A DNA stretch of 64,000 nucleotides from Billgrantia montanilacus (GCF_003336675.1 NZ_QPII01000008.1:1-64000), one strand, 5' to 3'; positions 8,563 to 17,335 are shown, counted from the stretch's first letter. Translations and numbers: made by a program. The notes: generated by a model from the sequence alone, not told the origin.

Positions 8563-9035
8563 TAATTTTATCCGCTAAAAATAGGGTATTTAGAAAATGA
8601 TGGACAGCTTAAATATAGGGGGGTTAAAGAAGGGTTAAGATTGCAGTGCCACCAACCACTTCTCCCGTTGAAAGATCGAGAAAAGTACCTTTCAGAAACT
8701 CAGGTATCATCAATTAAATTTGTATATCCCCAGATATGGCGTTGAGCAGGCCGATGACGAGCGTTGACGCTTACCGGCTGCCGGGGTAAGGAGATACTTT
8801 CGACTATCGTTGCGGAGAGTCGCATCGCAGACAATTTCGAACCTTCCGGCCCAGTTGCGTATAAACTGATGGCTCGGGGGGCATCATTGCGCTGAGAGGT
8901 CTGGGGGGAAACGACAGCCTGCTAGCGGTTTCGAGCTTCAACGAGCTCCGTGCTGCTCATGATCCAATATGACATCAGCCGCAGCGTCACTCGTACATTC
9001 AAGAAACTGCAACCATTCAGGGGGAGCGATACGCG
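8563..9035. other. 473-bp divergent control region between pump operon and two-component genes
   Basis: It separates the minus-strand pump operon from the plus-strand response regulator. The part next to the pump operon is AT-rich with a direct-repeat operator (8621-8639) and possible -10 boxes (TATATT at 8617-8612 on the minus strand, TAAATA further down). The part near 9036 has a strong ribosome site, GGGGGAG at about 9019-9025. I read the middle (8650-9000) for transposase relics or a small gene and found none that I could support. Confidence 0.6.
8621..8639 (-). promoter_or_regulatory. OmpR-family-type direct-repeat operator, copy B (pump operon)
   Basis: On the minus strand it reads CTTAACCCTTCTTTAACCC: two TTAACCC half sites exactly 11 bp apart. 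It matches the repeat at 618-636 and has the same orientation relative to the genes it precedes. It is the best candidate site for the response regulator encoded divergently at 9036. Confidence 0.55.
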
Positions 9036-9707
9036 ATGCTCAATGTTCTGTTGATTGAAGATGATCTTGATCTCGCCGCTACCATGATCGACTACCTCGA
9101 ACTCGAAGGGATCCGTTGTGACCACGCCAGCAACGGCGTCGCTGGGCTAAATCTTATCGAGCGGGCGCACTATGATGTGATTCTGCTGGATCTCAACCTG
9201 CCACGCCTGGATGGAATTGGGGTGTGCCAGCGCTTACGCGAGGTGGGTAACGATAGGCCGATATTGATGATTACCGCACGAGACGGTCTGGAGGCCATGC
9301 TCGATGGCTTTCGCGCCGGCACCGACGACTATCTGGTCAAGCCATTCGATTTGCAGGAGCTGGTGGTGCGCATGAAAGCATTGGCGCGCCGCCGCAGCGG
9401 CCAGGTTCTGCTGCTGCGCTGCGCAGATCTTGAGATGAATCTCAGCGAGCGCAGCGTCCGCCGTGCCGGTCGGTCTCTCAGGCTTTCGCCCATCGGCTGG
9501 CGCTTGCTGGAGGCGCTCATGCGGGCCTCGCCGGGGATCATTTCACGCCCGGCCCTGGAGAGTGCCCTCTGGGGCGATAACATACCCGACAGCAATAGCC
9601 TCAAGGTACACCTCCATCATGTACGCCAAGCGGTCGATGCCCCCTTCGAAGTGGCGTTGATTCACACCTTGCCAGGACATGGTATAGCCCTGAGAGATCC
9701 TGAATGA
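9036..9707 (+). CDS. OmpR-family response regulator, intact
   Basis: 223 residues. The receiver domain has the acidic pair at Asp9 and Asp10, phospho-acceptor Asp52 (LLDLNLP), Thr80 and Lys102 (LVKPF). A winged-helix DNA-binding domain fills about 125-220, with the recognition region around SNSLKVHLHHVRQAV. It follows GGGGGAG and overlaps the kinase gene by 4 nt. It is the full-length counterpart of the frameshifted copy at 2214-2893; the N-termini are almost identical (YLELEGIRCDHASNGV in both). It probably controls the divergent pump operon through the repeat at 8621-8639, since that operon's own regulator is broken (inference). Confidence 0.93.
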   Translation: MLNVLLIEDDLDLAATMIDYLELEGIRCDHASNGVAGLNLIERAHYDVILLDLNLPRLDGIGVCQRLREVGNDRPILMITARDGLEAMLDGFRAGTDDYLVKPFDLQELVVRMKALARRRSGQVLLLRCADLEMNLSERSVRRAGRSLRLSPIGWRLLEALMRASPGIISRPALESALWGDNIPDSNSLKVHLHHVRQAVDAPFEVALIHTLPGHGIALRDPE

Positions 9708-11044
9708 AACGCCGGCTAAGCCTCCGATGGTTGGTTAGTCTGGCGTTTCTGACGCTGGGGGTGCTGCTGGTCATCGGCTATTCGCTGCTCAGCGCTTATT
9801 ACTTCACGCGCGGCATGGACAATATCATGATGGCCAACATGTCCCAGGCTGCGCAAAGTTTTATCGAGCGAGTGCCGGCCACGCAGCATGACGTTCGCAA
9901 TGAGTTCAGCGGCTTCACCATCACCCGCGACTGGCTGCAAATGCCGGAGGAGATTCGCCAGGCGTTCGACCAGCCGCCCCGGGAACCCAATGTTCTCTAC
10001 AAGCGTGTGGAGGGGGCTCGGTTAGGCCCGCCCGATGCGCTTAACATCGCCATCCACCTTCAGCCGGATGATTTTCCACTCTATGTTGCTATGCGAATGA
10101 CACATGAGATGGCGCCAGACCATGAAGTGGCCAGTCTCGACGCCATTCATCGCCTGCTGGCGCTTATCGCGATTGGCTTGGCCATCGTACTGTTGCTTAC
10201 TGCCAGCTTATGGTGGCTGTGGCGCCATGTCTCTGGGCCAGTTAACGCCTTGGGCCAATGGGCACGTACGCTGGATGCGGCCAAGTTGGCTGAGTTGCCG
10301 CCCGATTTTGTTTATCCAGAACTCAACGAGATGGCCCACCTGGTACGCTCGAGCCTCTCCTCTGCCCAGGAGAGCCTAGCCCGTGAGCAACGTTTCCTGG
10401 CGTTTGCCAGCCATGAGCTGCGTACGCCTATTAGCGTGGTCAGAAGTAACCTTGAGCTAATGCGCAAGATGCAGCAATGCGAACCTGAGGAGAGTACGTT
10501 CCGTCAGGAGCAGGTGCTTGCTCGGATGGAGCGTGCCAGCCTGACCATGAAACACCTCACCGAGACACTACTTTGGTTGAGCCGCGACCAACATGAACCA
10601 CTGCCCAGCCATGAGCTTGATCTGGACAAGCTGATAAAAGAGGTAATTGAGGAGCTGCGCTACCTGTTGGAGGAGAAGTGTGTCGAGGTCACGGTCGACA
10701 CCGAGCGCTTCGCCACATTGCTCCCCGAGGCGCCGGCACGCATTATACTGGGTAACCTGATTCGCAACGCCTTCCTGCACACCTGGGAAGGACAGATCGC
10801 CATCCGCCAGGAGGGCTGTCAGGTGTGGATCGAGAATGAGCAGAGTGCTCTTGCCCGTGATAGCGACACCGGCCCTTCCCATACCGACCAGGGCTTCGGC
10901 CTGGGATTGAAGCTGACCGAGCAGTTGGCCGATAAGTTGGGCTGGCCCTACACGAACCAGCCCGGCCCAATGGGGCATCGCATCTACATCGAGTTGCGGT
11001 GTTCAGCCATGGGCTTTGTAGATGCTATCTCAAGGGCGCCATAA
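9704..11044 (+). CDS. Membrane sensor histidine kinase, intact
   Basis: 446 residues. Membrane helix 1 (about 10-32), a periplasmic sensor loop of about 115 residues, membrane helix 2 (about 151-173), a HAMP-like linker, then the dimerisation domain with phospho-accepting His237 in FASHELRTPI. The ATPase domain follows with the N box (GNLIRNAF, Asn352 and Asn356) and a G box GFGLGL (about 398-403). The ATPase domain is short but the boxes are present. It should phosphorylate the regulator encoded by the overlapping upstream gene. The periplasmic loop matches that of the kinase remnant at 1931-2227, so both kinases probably sensed a related signal, unknown here. Confidence 0.92.
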   Translation: MKRRLSLRWLVSLAFLTLGVLLVIGYSLLSAYYFTRGMDNIMMANMSQAAQSFIERVPATQHDVRNEFSGFTITRDWLQMPEEIRQAFDQPPREPNVLYKRVEGARLGPPDALNIAIHLQPDDFPLYVAMRMTHEMAPDHEVASLDAIHRLLALIAIGLAIVLLLTASLWWLWRHVSGPVNALGQWARTLDAAKLAELPPDFVYPELNEMAHLVRSSLSSAQESLAREQRFLAFASHELRTPISVVRSNLELMRKMQQCEPEESTFRQEQVLARMERASLTMKHLTETLLWLSRDQHEPLPSHELDLDKLIKEVIEELRYLLEEKCVEVTVDTERFATLLPEAPARIILGNLIRNAFLHTWEGQIAIRQEGCQVWIENEQSALARDSDTGPSHTDQGFGLGLKLTEQLADKLGWPYTNQPGPMGHRIYIELRCSAMGFVDAISRAP

Positions 11045-11059
11045 TGAAGGCCTAACTGC

Positions 11060-11785
11060 ATGGAAGGTCATATGTCAGCTACTTCTCAGCATCCCCCGCA
11101 ACGTGGCGATCGCTCACGCCGTCCCACTCCAAAAGCCGAGGTCGGCCAGGTCGCCTACCTGGAGGTGGTCACGGTCAACGAGACCGGTGCCTTCCTCGAC
11201 TGGGGGCATCCGAGGGACCTGCTGCTGCCTTACGGTGAGCAGCGTTTCCGGCCCACGCCCGGCAAGCGGGTGCTGGTGATTATCTACGAGGATCAGCAGG
11301 GCCGGCCGGTGGCCTCCCAGAAGCTCGACCGCTTCATACAGGACGAGGCCACCGGCTACGCTGCGGGTGACGAGGTCGTGCTGGTCATCGCCGACCGCAC
11401 CGACCTCGGCTACAAGACGGTGGTCGACCATCGCTTCTGGGGCCTGCTCTACCAGGATGACGTGACTAGGCCGTTGCGCCGGGGCCAGCGTGTGCCCGGC
11501 TTCGTCAAGCGGCTGCGCGAGGATGGTCGCCTCGACCTTTCGCTGTTGCCGCCGGGGCCGGCCCGGCTCGATGTGGTGGGGGAGCAGGTGCTCAAGGCGC
11601 TGCGGGAAAGCGGCGGCTACCTGCCGCTCTCCGATGCCAGCCCGGCCCACGTGATCAAGGCCCGGCTGGGGGTGAGCAAGAATGCCTTCAAGCAGGCCAT
11701 CGGGCGGCTCTACAAGCGACGCCTGATCGTCATCGAGGCGAGCGGTATTCGCCTGGTGCCCGGGGCAACGAGCGACCCAGCCTGA
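11060..11785 (+). CDS. cvfB: CvfB/YitL-type S1-like RNA-binding protein
   Basis: 241 residues from 11060. A start at 11072 (after GGAAGG) is equally plausible and gives 237. The product has S1-like oligonucleotide-binding modules (VAYLEVVTVNETGAFLDWG, then LVIADRTDLGYKTVVDHRFWGLL and a third around GQRVPGFVKRLREDGRLDLSLL) and a C-terminal winged helix (VIKARLGVSKNAFKQAIGRL). This is the usual CvfB layout. Family members bind RNA and affect gene expression; a precise role in gammaproteobacteria is not known to me. It marks the return to high-GC core sequence after the efflux locus. Confidence 0.85.
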   Translation: MEGHMSATSQHPPQRGDRSRRPTPKAEVGQVAYLEVVTVNETGAFLDWGHPRDLLLPYGEQRFRPTPGKRVLVIIYEDQQGRPVASQKLDRFIQDEATGYAAGDEVVLVIADRTDLGYKTVVDHRFWGLLYQDDVTRPLRRGQRVPGFVKRLREDGRLDLSLLPPGPARLDVVGEQVLKALRESGGYLPLSDASPAHVIKARLGVSKNAFKQAIGRLYKRRLIVIEASGIRLVPGATSDPA

Positions 11786-11825
11786 CCCCCCGGATCGCCA
11801 GAGCCGGTCTTCCTCGAAGGGGCGC

Positions 11826-12371
11826 TCAGTCGAGCGCCTTGAACTCCTCCTCATGCAGCCAGGCGGCGTGCTTCGGCGCACGCTTGGTCTTCGACCACTC
11901 CTCGACCATGGCCGGGGCCACTTCCTGAAGCTGCTTCATCTGGGCGGGGGTGCCCTTCTCATAGGTCAGCTCCAGGCGATGCCCGTTGGGATCGAAGAAG
12001 TAGATCGAGCGGATGATGCCGTGTTCGGTGGGGCCCAGCACCTTCACGCCCTTGCTCTCCAGCTCCTCCTTGGCCGCCAGCAGGGCGGCCTCATCGGCCA
12101 CGCGGAAGGCAATGTGCTGGACCCACTCCGGGGTGTTGGGGTCGCGTCCCATGGGCGGCGAATTGGGGATCTCGAAGAAAGCCAGGATATTGCCGTTGCC
12201 CGCATCGAGGAACAGGTGCATGTAGGGGTCGGGCTCCTTGGTGGAGGGGACCCGGTCCTCGGCGATGGCGACCAGGAAGTCCATGTTGAGCTTGTCCTGG
12301 TACCACTCGACGGTTTCCTTGGCATCGCGGCATCGATAGGCGACGTGATGAATCTGCTGGATATCGATCAT
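11826..12371 (-). CDS. VOC-superfamily protein (glyoxalase/ring-cleaving dioxygenase fold)
   Basis: 181 residues. Two beta-alpha-beta-beta-beta modules of the vicinal oxygen chelate fold: IQQIHHVAYRC opens the first, WVQHIAFRVAD the second, and GHRLELTYEKG closes it. His8 or His9, the His of QHIAF and the Glu of HRLELTY are the likely metal ligands. A C-terminal tail of about 40 residues with many charged residues goes beyond the fold. It may be a lyase, isomerase or dioxygenase; the substrate is not readable. It is alone on its strand, next to gshB. A striking alternating repeat of TGAAAC and GTTTCA lies 25-45 bp before its start (12396-12416). Confidence 0.8.
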   Translation of the reverse strand: MIDIQQIHHVAYRCRDAKETVEWYQDKLNMDFLVAIAEDRVPSTKEPDPYMHLFLDAGNGNILAFFEIPNSPPMGRDPNTPEWVQHIAFRVADEAALLAAKEELESKGVKVLGPTEHGIIRSIYFFDPNGHRLELTYEKGTPAQMKQLQEVAPAMVEEWSKTKRAPKHAAWLHEEEFKALD

Positions 12372-12395
12372 GGCATGGGCCTCGTGGCGGTGTGC

Positions 12396-12416
12396 TGAAA
12401 CAGTTTCACATGAAAC
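12396..12416. promoter_or_regulatory. Triple alternating half-site operator before the VOC gene
   Basis: TGAAAC, A, GTTTCA, CA, TGAAAC: three 6-bp half sites in alternating orientation. The inner palindrome GTTTCA-CA-TGAAAC (12403-12416) recurs as GTTTCA-TT-TGAAAC at 30424-30437. It suggests an operator shared with that gene. IclR-type binding is a guess. Confidence 0.5.
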
Positions 12417-12536
12417 TAAATCTAGTGACCGTTATGGCCAAAGTCAAGCGCAACAGATCGGGTCCACCTTGGTGTTGCCCTCGAGCCTGCGGCATACTTC
12501 GCCCACACCAATCACCTTCGTGGAAGCCCGGAGCCG

Positions 12537-13526
12537 ATGAGCAAGCCGAGTAGCAAGCCGACAAGCGGACGTGCCCTCAGGGTGGGGGTGGTGATGGATG
12601 CCATCGCCGACCTCTCCTACAAGAAGGACACGACACTGGCCATGCTGTGGGCCGCCCAGGAGCGCGGCTGGTCGCTGCACTACATGGAGCAGGAGGACCT
12701 GTTCCTGAAGGATGGCCGCGCTCATGCGCGGATGCGCGACCTGACCGCCTTTCGCGATCCCGAGCGCTGGTATGCCCTGGGCGCACCGGAACCCACCCCG
12801 CTCGCCGAGCTCGACGTGATCCTGATGCGCAAGGATCCGCCGGTGGATGGCCATTTCCTCAACGCGGTGCACCTGCTGGGCTTCGCCGAACGTGAGGGCG
12901 TACTGGTGGTCAACCCTACGGTGGCGCTGCTCGCCTGCAATGAGAAGCTCTTCGCCCAGGAGTTTCCGCAGTGCTGTACGCCGACCCTGGTCTCCTGCAG
13001 CGAGCCGGTGCTGCGCGACTTCCACGCTGAGCACGGCGACGTGATCTTCAAGCCGCTGGACGGCATGGGCGGCAGCGGCATCTTCCACGTGCAGCCGGAA
13101 GGGCGAAACCTGGGGGCGATCATCGAGACACTCACCGAGCGTGGCCAGCGACAGATCATGGCCCAGCGCTACATTCCCGAGATCCGGGATGGCGATACCC
13201 GCATCCTGTTGATCGACGGTGAGCCGGTGCCTTTTGGCCTGGCCCGGGTGCCCATGGCCGGCGAGACCCGCGGCAACCTGGCCGCCGGGGGCACGGGCGT
13301 CACCCGTGAGCTGACCGCGCGCGACTACTGGCTGATCGAGCAGGTGCAGCCGATGATTCGCGAGCGGGGGCTGATGTTCGTCGGCCTCGACGTGATCGGC
13401 GACTACATCACCGAGATCAACGTCACCAGCCCCACCTGCGTGCGTGAGATCGATGACCAGCGCGGCACCGACATCGCCGGACTGCTGATGGACGCCATCG
13501 AGCGACGCCTGGATCGGTCCAGCTAG
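12537..13526 (+). CDS. gshB: Glutathione synthetase
   Basis: 329 residues, slightly longer than the usual 315-320. It joins gamma-glutamylcysteine and glycine with ATP in the cytoplasm, the last step of glutathione synthesis. The N-terminal domain (LRVGVVMDAIADLSYKKDTT) binds substrate. The ATP-grasp domain has FKPLDGMGGSGIFHV, the peptide AQRYIPEIRDGDTRILLIDG, the glycine-rich RGNLAAGGTG and the metal-binding end ITEINVTSPTC. The start follows GGAG. Gene order gshB, TonB-type, yqgE, ruvX on one strand is common in Pseudomonas and Halomonas relatives. Confidence 0.97.
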   Translation: MSKPSSKPTSGRALRVGVVMDAIADLSYKKDTTLAMLWAAQERGWSLHYMEQEDLFLKDGRAHARMRDLTAFRDPERWYALGAPEPTPLAELDVILMRKDPPVDGHFLNAVHLLGFAEREGVLVVNPTVALLACNEKLFAQEFPQCCTPTLVSCSEPVLRDFHAEHGDVIFKPLDGMGGSGIFHVQPEGRNLGAIIETLTERGQRQIMAQRYIPEIRDGDTRILLIDGEPVPFGLARVPMAGETRGNLAAGGTGVTRELTARDYWLIEQVQPMIRERGLMFVGLDVIGDYITEINVTSPTCVREIDDQRGTDIAGLLMDAIERRLDRSS

Positions 13527-13569
13527 CCAGATAGCCACATGTCTCGTACGAGGAGAGCCTGCGAATACC

Positions 13570-14493
13570 ATGGCGGTTACCATCAGCGATCCCATTCGCT
13601 ATGCCCCGGTCACCCGCTCCTATCGCCGCTGGCTGGCGCTGTCGGCAGCGCTGCTGCTGCACCTGATGCTGATCGGTGTGGTGGCCAGGTTCCCGTTCGC
13701 GCCTGCCCCGGCGGAGCGTTCGAGCCTGGATGTGGTACTGGTGACGCAGCGTGCCGAGCAGCCGGTCGAGGCCGATGCCATGGCCGAGGCCGACCAGCAG
13801 GCGGCCGGGGAACCTTCCGATGAGACGGCCGCCGAGGCACGGGCTGCCTCCATGGAAGAGATGCCCGTGCTGGAAGCGCCGGATAGTGCGGTGGACCCGG
13901 CCACCACGGCGGAGCCGGACAGTGCCGCCCGCGCCGAACCTGAGCCGATCCCATCGGAGCAGGCCCCTCCGTCCGCCGAGGCGGCCCGGGAGGAGACCGT
14001 CGTGCCCGAGCCTCGTGAAAGCGCTCCCCAGGCCAGCGAGTCGCCCACTGCGCCAGCCACGGCGGCTCCATCGGCATCGGGCCGCGACCTGCTGGCCCAG
14101 GCCACCAGCAGCATCCGCGAGCAGGGCCTGGCGCCCAACGTGGCCGGGCCTTCTGCCGATGCGCAGCGACCGGCGGCTCAGCGCGCCGCCGAGGCCCGCT
14201 ACATCGACGACTGGACGCGACGGGTAGAGGACTACGGCAACCGGGTTCACCCGGCACCTCGCCATCTGGACGGACAGCTGCGCATCCGCGTGGTGATTGG
14301 ACGAGATGGTCAGCTCCGTCAGGCGGAGGTGGTACAATCGTCAGGACATACCGAACTCGACCAGGCGGCACTGGATACCGTCCATGGCGCGGGCCCCTAC
14401 CGGCCCTTCGATAGCGGCATGGGAGAGCTGGACAGCCTCTCCATTACCCGGGTCTGGCGGTTCGGACAAGGCAATCATTTCGGCGTGCGGTAG
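13570..14493 (+). CDS. TonB-family energy transducer
   Basis: 307 residues. A cytoplasmic start, one membrane helix (about 23-42, LALSAALLLHLMLIGVV), then a long Ala/Pro/Glu-rich low-complexity spacer (about 55-175) and a C-terminal TonB fold (about 205-295, with ARYIDDWTRRVEDYGN and LRIRVVIGRDGQLRQAEVV). The spacer is highly acidic where classic TonB has Pro-Lys and Pro-Glu repeats. The family couples the proton motive force to outer-membrane receptors. No ExbB, ExbD or receptor gene is nearby, and this position after gshB is a conserved place for such genes. The ribosome site AGGAGAG is 12 nt from the ATG, a bit far. Confidence 0.88.
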   Translation: MAVTISDPIRYAPVTRSYRRWLALSAALLLHLMLIGVVARFPFAPAPAERSSLDVVLVTQRAEQPVEADAMAEADQQAAGEPSDETAAEARAASMEEMPVLEAPDSAVDPATTAEPDSAARAEPEPIPSEQAPPSAEAAREETVVPEPRESAPQASESPTAPATAAPSASGRDLLAQATSSIREQGLAPNVAGPSADAQRPAAQRAAEARYIDDWTRRVEDYGNRVHPAPRHLDGQLRIRVVIGRDGQLRQAEVVQSSGHTELDQAALDTVHGAGPYRPFDSGMGELDSLSITRVWRFGQGNHFGVR

Positions 14494-14531
14494 GGTCCAG
14501 TCACGAGCAGGGCCTGCCGTCCGGGAGTCAC

Positions 14532-15104
14532 ATGCAATCAGCGCAAAGCTTAGGCTTGAAACACCATTTTTTGATGGCGATGCCCCATCTGGAAGATCCG
14601 AATTTTGCCGGTTCTCTCAGCTACCTTTGTGACCACGACGAGAATGGCACCATGGGTGTTATCGTCAATCGGCCGCTGGATATCAGCCTGGATGCCCTGT
14701 TCGAGCAGCTGGAGCTGGAGGCGGAGGAGAGCCCACACCGCAATGCACCGGTCTACTACGGCGGTCCCACGCACAAGGATCGCGGCTTTATCCTGCATCG
14801 TGGTTCAAGCGAAGGCTGGGATTCCAGTATTCAGGTGGACAGCGATATCGCCCTGACCACCTCCATGGATATCCTGCTGGCGCTGGCGTCCGGCCGCGGA
14901 CCGAAGGAGTTCCTCGTCTGCCTGGGCTGTGCCGGCTGGGAGGCGGGACAGCTAGAGGCCGAACTGCTCGACAACGCCTGGCTGACCGTGGAAGGGCGCG
15001 CCGACATCCTCTTCGAGGTGCCGCCGGAGCAGCGCCTGACGGCCGCCGCCGGTATCCTCGGCGTGGACCTAAATTTGATGTCGCGGGAAGCCGGCCACTC
15101 GTAA
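14532..15104 (+). CDS. yqgE: YqgE/AlgH-family protein
   Basis: 190 residues, the usual size of UPF0301. Typical signatures: HHFLMAMPHLEDPNFAGSL, GTMGVIVNRPLDISL, YYGGPTHKDRGFILH and a C-terminal WLTVEGRADILFEVPPEQR. AlgH in Pseudomonas affects alginate and virulence regulation, but the molecular role of the family is not settled. The start at 14532 follows GGGAG and the stop shares one base with the ruvX start (TAATG), so the two are translationally coupled, a pairing conserved across gammaproteobacteria. Confidence 0.95.
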   Translation: MQSAQSLGLKHHFLMAMPHLEDPNFAGSLSYLCDHDENGTMGVIVNRPLDISLDALFEQLELEAEESPHRNAPVYYGGPTHKDRGFILHRGSSEGWDSSIQVDSDIALTTSMDILLALASGRGPKEFLVCLGCAGWEAGQLEAELLDNAWLTVEGRADILFEVPPEQRLTAAAGILGVDLNLMSREAGHS

Positions 15105-15559
15105 TGGCCGAGGCTGGCAAGCGCCTGATCCTGGCCTTCGACTTCGGTACCCGGCGCATCGGCGTGGCGGTGGGCAACGAGATGATCGCCAGTGCCCGCC
15201 CCCTCGACCCGCTGCCGGCCCGCGATGGCATTCCCGACTGGAACCGGGTCACGCGCCTGGTGGAAGAGTGGCGGCCGGACCTGTTCGTGGTGGGGCTGCC
15301 GCTCAACATGGACGGCACCGAGTCGCCGATGAGCTTGCGTGCGCGCAAGTTCGGCAAGCGGCTCTACGGCCGCTACGGCAAGCCCTGCGAGATGGTCGAC
15401 GAGCGTGGCTCCACCCGCGAGGCCAAGGCCATCGCCCGCGAGGCGGGACACCTGCGCGACCGTGACAAGAGCTATCGCGACGACGGCGTCGACGGCATCG
15501 CGGCGGTATTGATACTCGAAAGCTGGTTCGCCCGCCAGGAGGGGCTGCCGGCGAGTTGA
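15104..15559 (+). CDS. ruvX: Putative pre-16S rRNA nuclease / Holliday junction resolvase family YqgF
   Basis: 151 residues with the RNase H-like fold: ILAFDFGTRRIGVAVGNE carries the first catalytic Asp, LFVVGLPLNMDGTES the middle strand, and KSYRDDGVDGIAAVLIL the C-terminal acidic residues. Known in E. coli as YqgF, it matures the 5' end of 16S rRNA; a resolvase role has also been proposed. It overlaps yqgE by one base. It ends the operon: the next gene converges 35 bp away. Confidence 0.95.
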   Translation: MAEAGKRLILAFDFGTRRIGVAVGNEMIASARPLDPLPARDGIPDWNRVTRLVEEWRPDLFVVGLPLNMDGTESPMSLRARKFGKRLYGRYGKPCEMVDERGSTREAKAIAREAGHLRDRDKSYRDDGVDGIAAVLILESWFARQEGLPAS

Positions 15560-15594
15560 GCGCAGGCCGGCCCCATCGCGTCCCCTTTATTGCG

Positions 15595-16815
15595 TTACCC
15601 CTGGAGTATTGGCCGGTTACACATCAGGTCGTGAAACGCCGCAACGGCCGCGGCGGCAAATTCCGGGTCGTTGATATGCCAGGGGCAGCGGATCAGCCGA
15701 CGCTCGGGCGTCTGACGTACGGTGTCTTCCAGGGCCGCGAACAGAGCGGCGTCTGCCTCCGGGTCGTGGAAAGGCTGTCCCGGCGCATCCAGTGCCGAGA
15801 CGCCGCCTTCGGGGAGCAGGAAGCGCACCGGCCCCTGGCAACGGTTCAGCTTTTCCCCGATCCAGCGCCCCATCTGCGCGTTCTCCTCGGGGGTGGTGCG
15901 CATCAGGGTGATCTGGGGATTGTGCTCGTAGACAAGCCGCTGTCGGTATTTCTCCGGTAACGTTTCCGGGCCGGCGAAATTGACCATATCGAGAGCGCCG
16001 CAGGAGCCCACGTAAGGCAGGTCGGTCTGCGCCAGCACGTCCAGCCGTGTTTCACCGGCACTGAAGATACCGTCCATCAGCAGGTCGCAGATTTCGGTGG
16101 TGGTGATATCCAGCAGCCCTTTCAGCATGCCGCTCGCGGCCAGCTTCTCCATCGAGCGCCCACCGGTACCGGTGGCATGGAAGACCAGGCAGTCGTAGTC
16201 CGGCGATAGTGCCTCGGTGATCCTGTTCACGCATTGGGTGGTTACGCCGAACATGCTCAGGCCGATCGCCGGCCTGTCTTCGACAACCTCGGGTATCCTT
16301 CCCTTCAACATGCCGAACAGGGCATGGGCCGCATTGCCCAGAACCCGGCGCGAGATTCGGTTGAGCCCCGCCACGTCGGTCACGGAGTAGATCATGGCGA
16401 TATCGCTGGGCCCGACATAGGGTGCCACGTTGCCCGAGGCGATGGTGGAGACCATCACCTTGGGCACGCCAATGTCGAGGTCGCGCATGGCCGGCGTGAT
16501 CAGGGCCGTGCCGCCGGAGCCGCCGATCCCGATGATGCCGCCCACGTCGTCGCGTTGCGCCAGCAGTCTGCGCAACGCTTCGGCCATATGCGCCACGGCG
16601 CGACCCCGGTCATTGACGAAGACCGCCTGCGAGCCCTGGGGGTGGCAGGCAGCCACCTGGCTGGCGGGAATGTCTGCGTCGGGAGCAGCGCCGCCGCTGG
16701 TGCCGACATCGACGATCAAGGCTTCGACGCCCGCAGCCTGCAGCAGCTCGCGAAGGTAGCGCAACTCCTCTGCCTTGGTATCACAGGTGCCGATGATGAA
16801 GGCTTTCTGTCCCAT
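15595..16815 (-). CDS. Tm-1-like ATP-binding (UPF0261) protein
   Basis: 406 residues. The N-terminal half ([21 protein letters not shown], then [35 protein letters not shown]) and the C-terminal half ([32 protein letters not shown]) are the two Rossmann-like domains of the Tm-1/UPF0261 family. Plant Tm-1 binds ATP and inhibits tobamovirus replication; the bacterial role is unknown. In bacteria it often neighbours or fuses with the TIM-barrel protein type encoded at 17336, as here. It is the last gene of a minus-strand run with the SRPBCC, TIM-barrel and Liv permease genes. The start follows AGGAGG. Confidence 0.92.
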   Translation of the reverse strand: MGQKAFIIGTCDTKAEELRYLRELLQAAGVEALIVDVGTSGGAAPDADIPASQVAACHPQGSQAVFVNDRGRAVAHMAEALRRLLAQRDDVGGIIGIGGSGGTALITPAMRDLDIGVPKVMVSTIASGNVAPYVGPSDIAMIYSVTDVAGLNRISRRVLGNAAHALFGMLKGRIPEVVEDRPAIGLSMFGVTTQCVNRITEALSPDYDCLVFHATGTGGRSMEKLAASGMLKGLLDITTTEICDLLMDGIFSAGETRLDVLAQTDLPYVGSCGALDMVNFAGPETLPEKYRQRLVYEHNPQITLMRTTPEENAQMGRWIGEKLNRCQGPVRFLLPEGGVSALDAPGQPFHDPEADAALFAALEDTVRQTPERRLIRCPWHINDPEFAAAAVAAFHDLMCNRPILQG

Positions 16816-16873
16816 GGTGCCTCCTGGTCAGCGTTCGTCGCGCTGGCCTCGTTGTTTTTCGGATCGGGGCCTA

Positions 16874-17314
16874 TCAGCCCTTGGCAAAGCGCTCGGTGGC
16901 CCCTTCGTAGGCGAGCCGGAAGGTGTCCGACACCCGCTGCATGACATCCTCGCGATCAGCCTCTGCGACCTCGAACTCCGCCCACCATTCGCCGAAACAC
17001 TGGCCGCTGGTGGTGATCGGCTTGAGGCGCATTTCCGCCAAGTAGCCTTGTACAGGAAGGGCAGGGGCTTCGAGGATCCGGTAGCAGCAGAGGTGGTCGC
17101 GGTCCGAGAGCGAGAGCAGCTCCTCGCGGATGTGATTGCCATCGTGGTCGTGGAAATGGCGTACGCAGCCGACCTGGTCGGCGGGCCTGCCTTCCTCGAT
17201 CTCGCTTTTGGCGAAGAAGGGGTGATAGTCCGGCAAGCCGTTGAAATCGCGCAGCACGCTCCAGGCCTGCTCGAGGGTGATGGGCATGACGGCGCTGACG
17301 TAGACCCTGGTCAT
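16874..17314 (-). CDS. SRPBCC (START/Bet v1-like) ligand-binding protein
   Basis: 146 residues. The opening VYVSAVMPITLEQAWSVLRDFNGLPDYHPF and the C-terminal helix (AEADREDVMQRVSDTFRLAYEGATERF) fit the polyketide-cyclase/SRPBCC fold with a hydrophobic pocket. Such proteins bind or convert small hydrophobic ligands. It lies between the Tm-1-like and the TIM-barrel genes, 21 bp after the latter, with a good AAGGAG site, so it belongs to the same transcription unit. The function is unknown; a role in handling the transported substrate is a guess. Confidence 0.8.
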   Translation of the reverse strand: MTRVYVSAVMPITLEQAWSVLRDFNGLPDYHPFFAKSEIEEGRPADQVGCVRHFHDHDGNHIREELLSLSDRDHLCCYRILEAPALPVQGYLAEMRLKPITTSGQCFGEWWAEFEVAEADREDVMQRVSDTFRLAYEGATERFAKG

Positions 17315-17335
17315 GGTGGCGTCTCCTTGAGTCGA

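Noticed and set aside
8650..9000. Possible transposase or small gene between pump operon and regulator
   Set aside because: The frames are short, broken by stops and match nothing I recognise.
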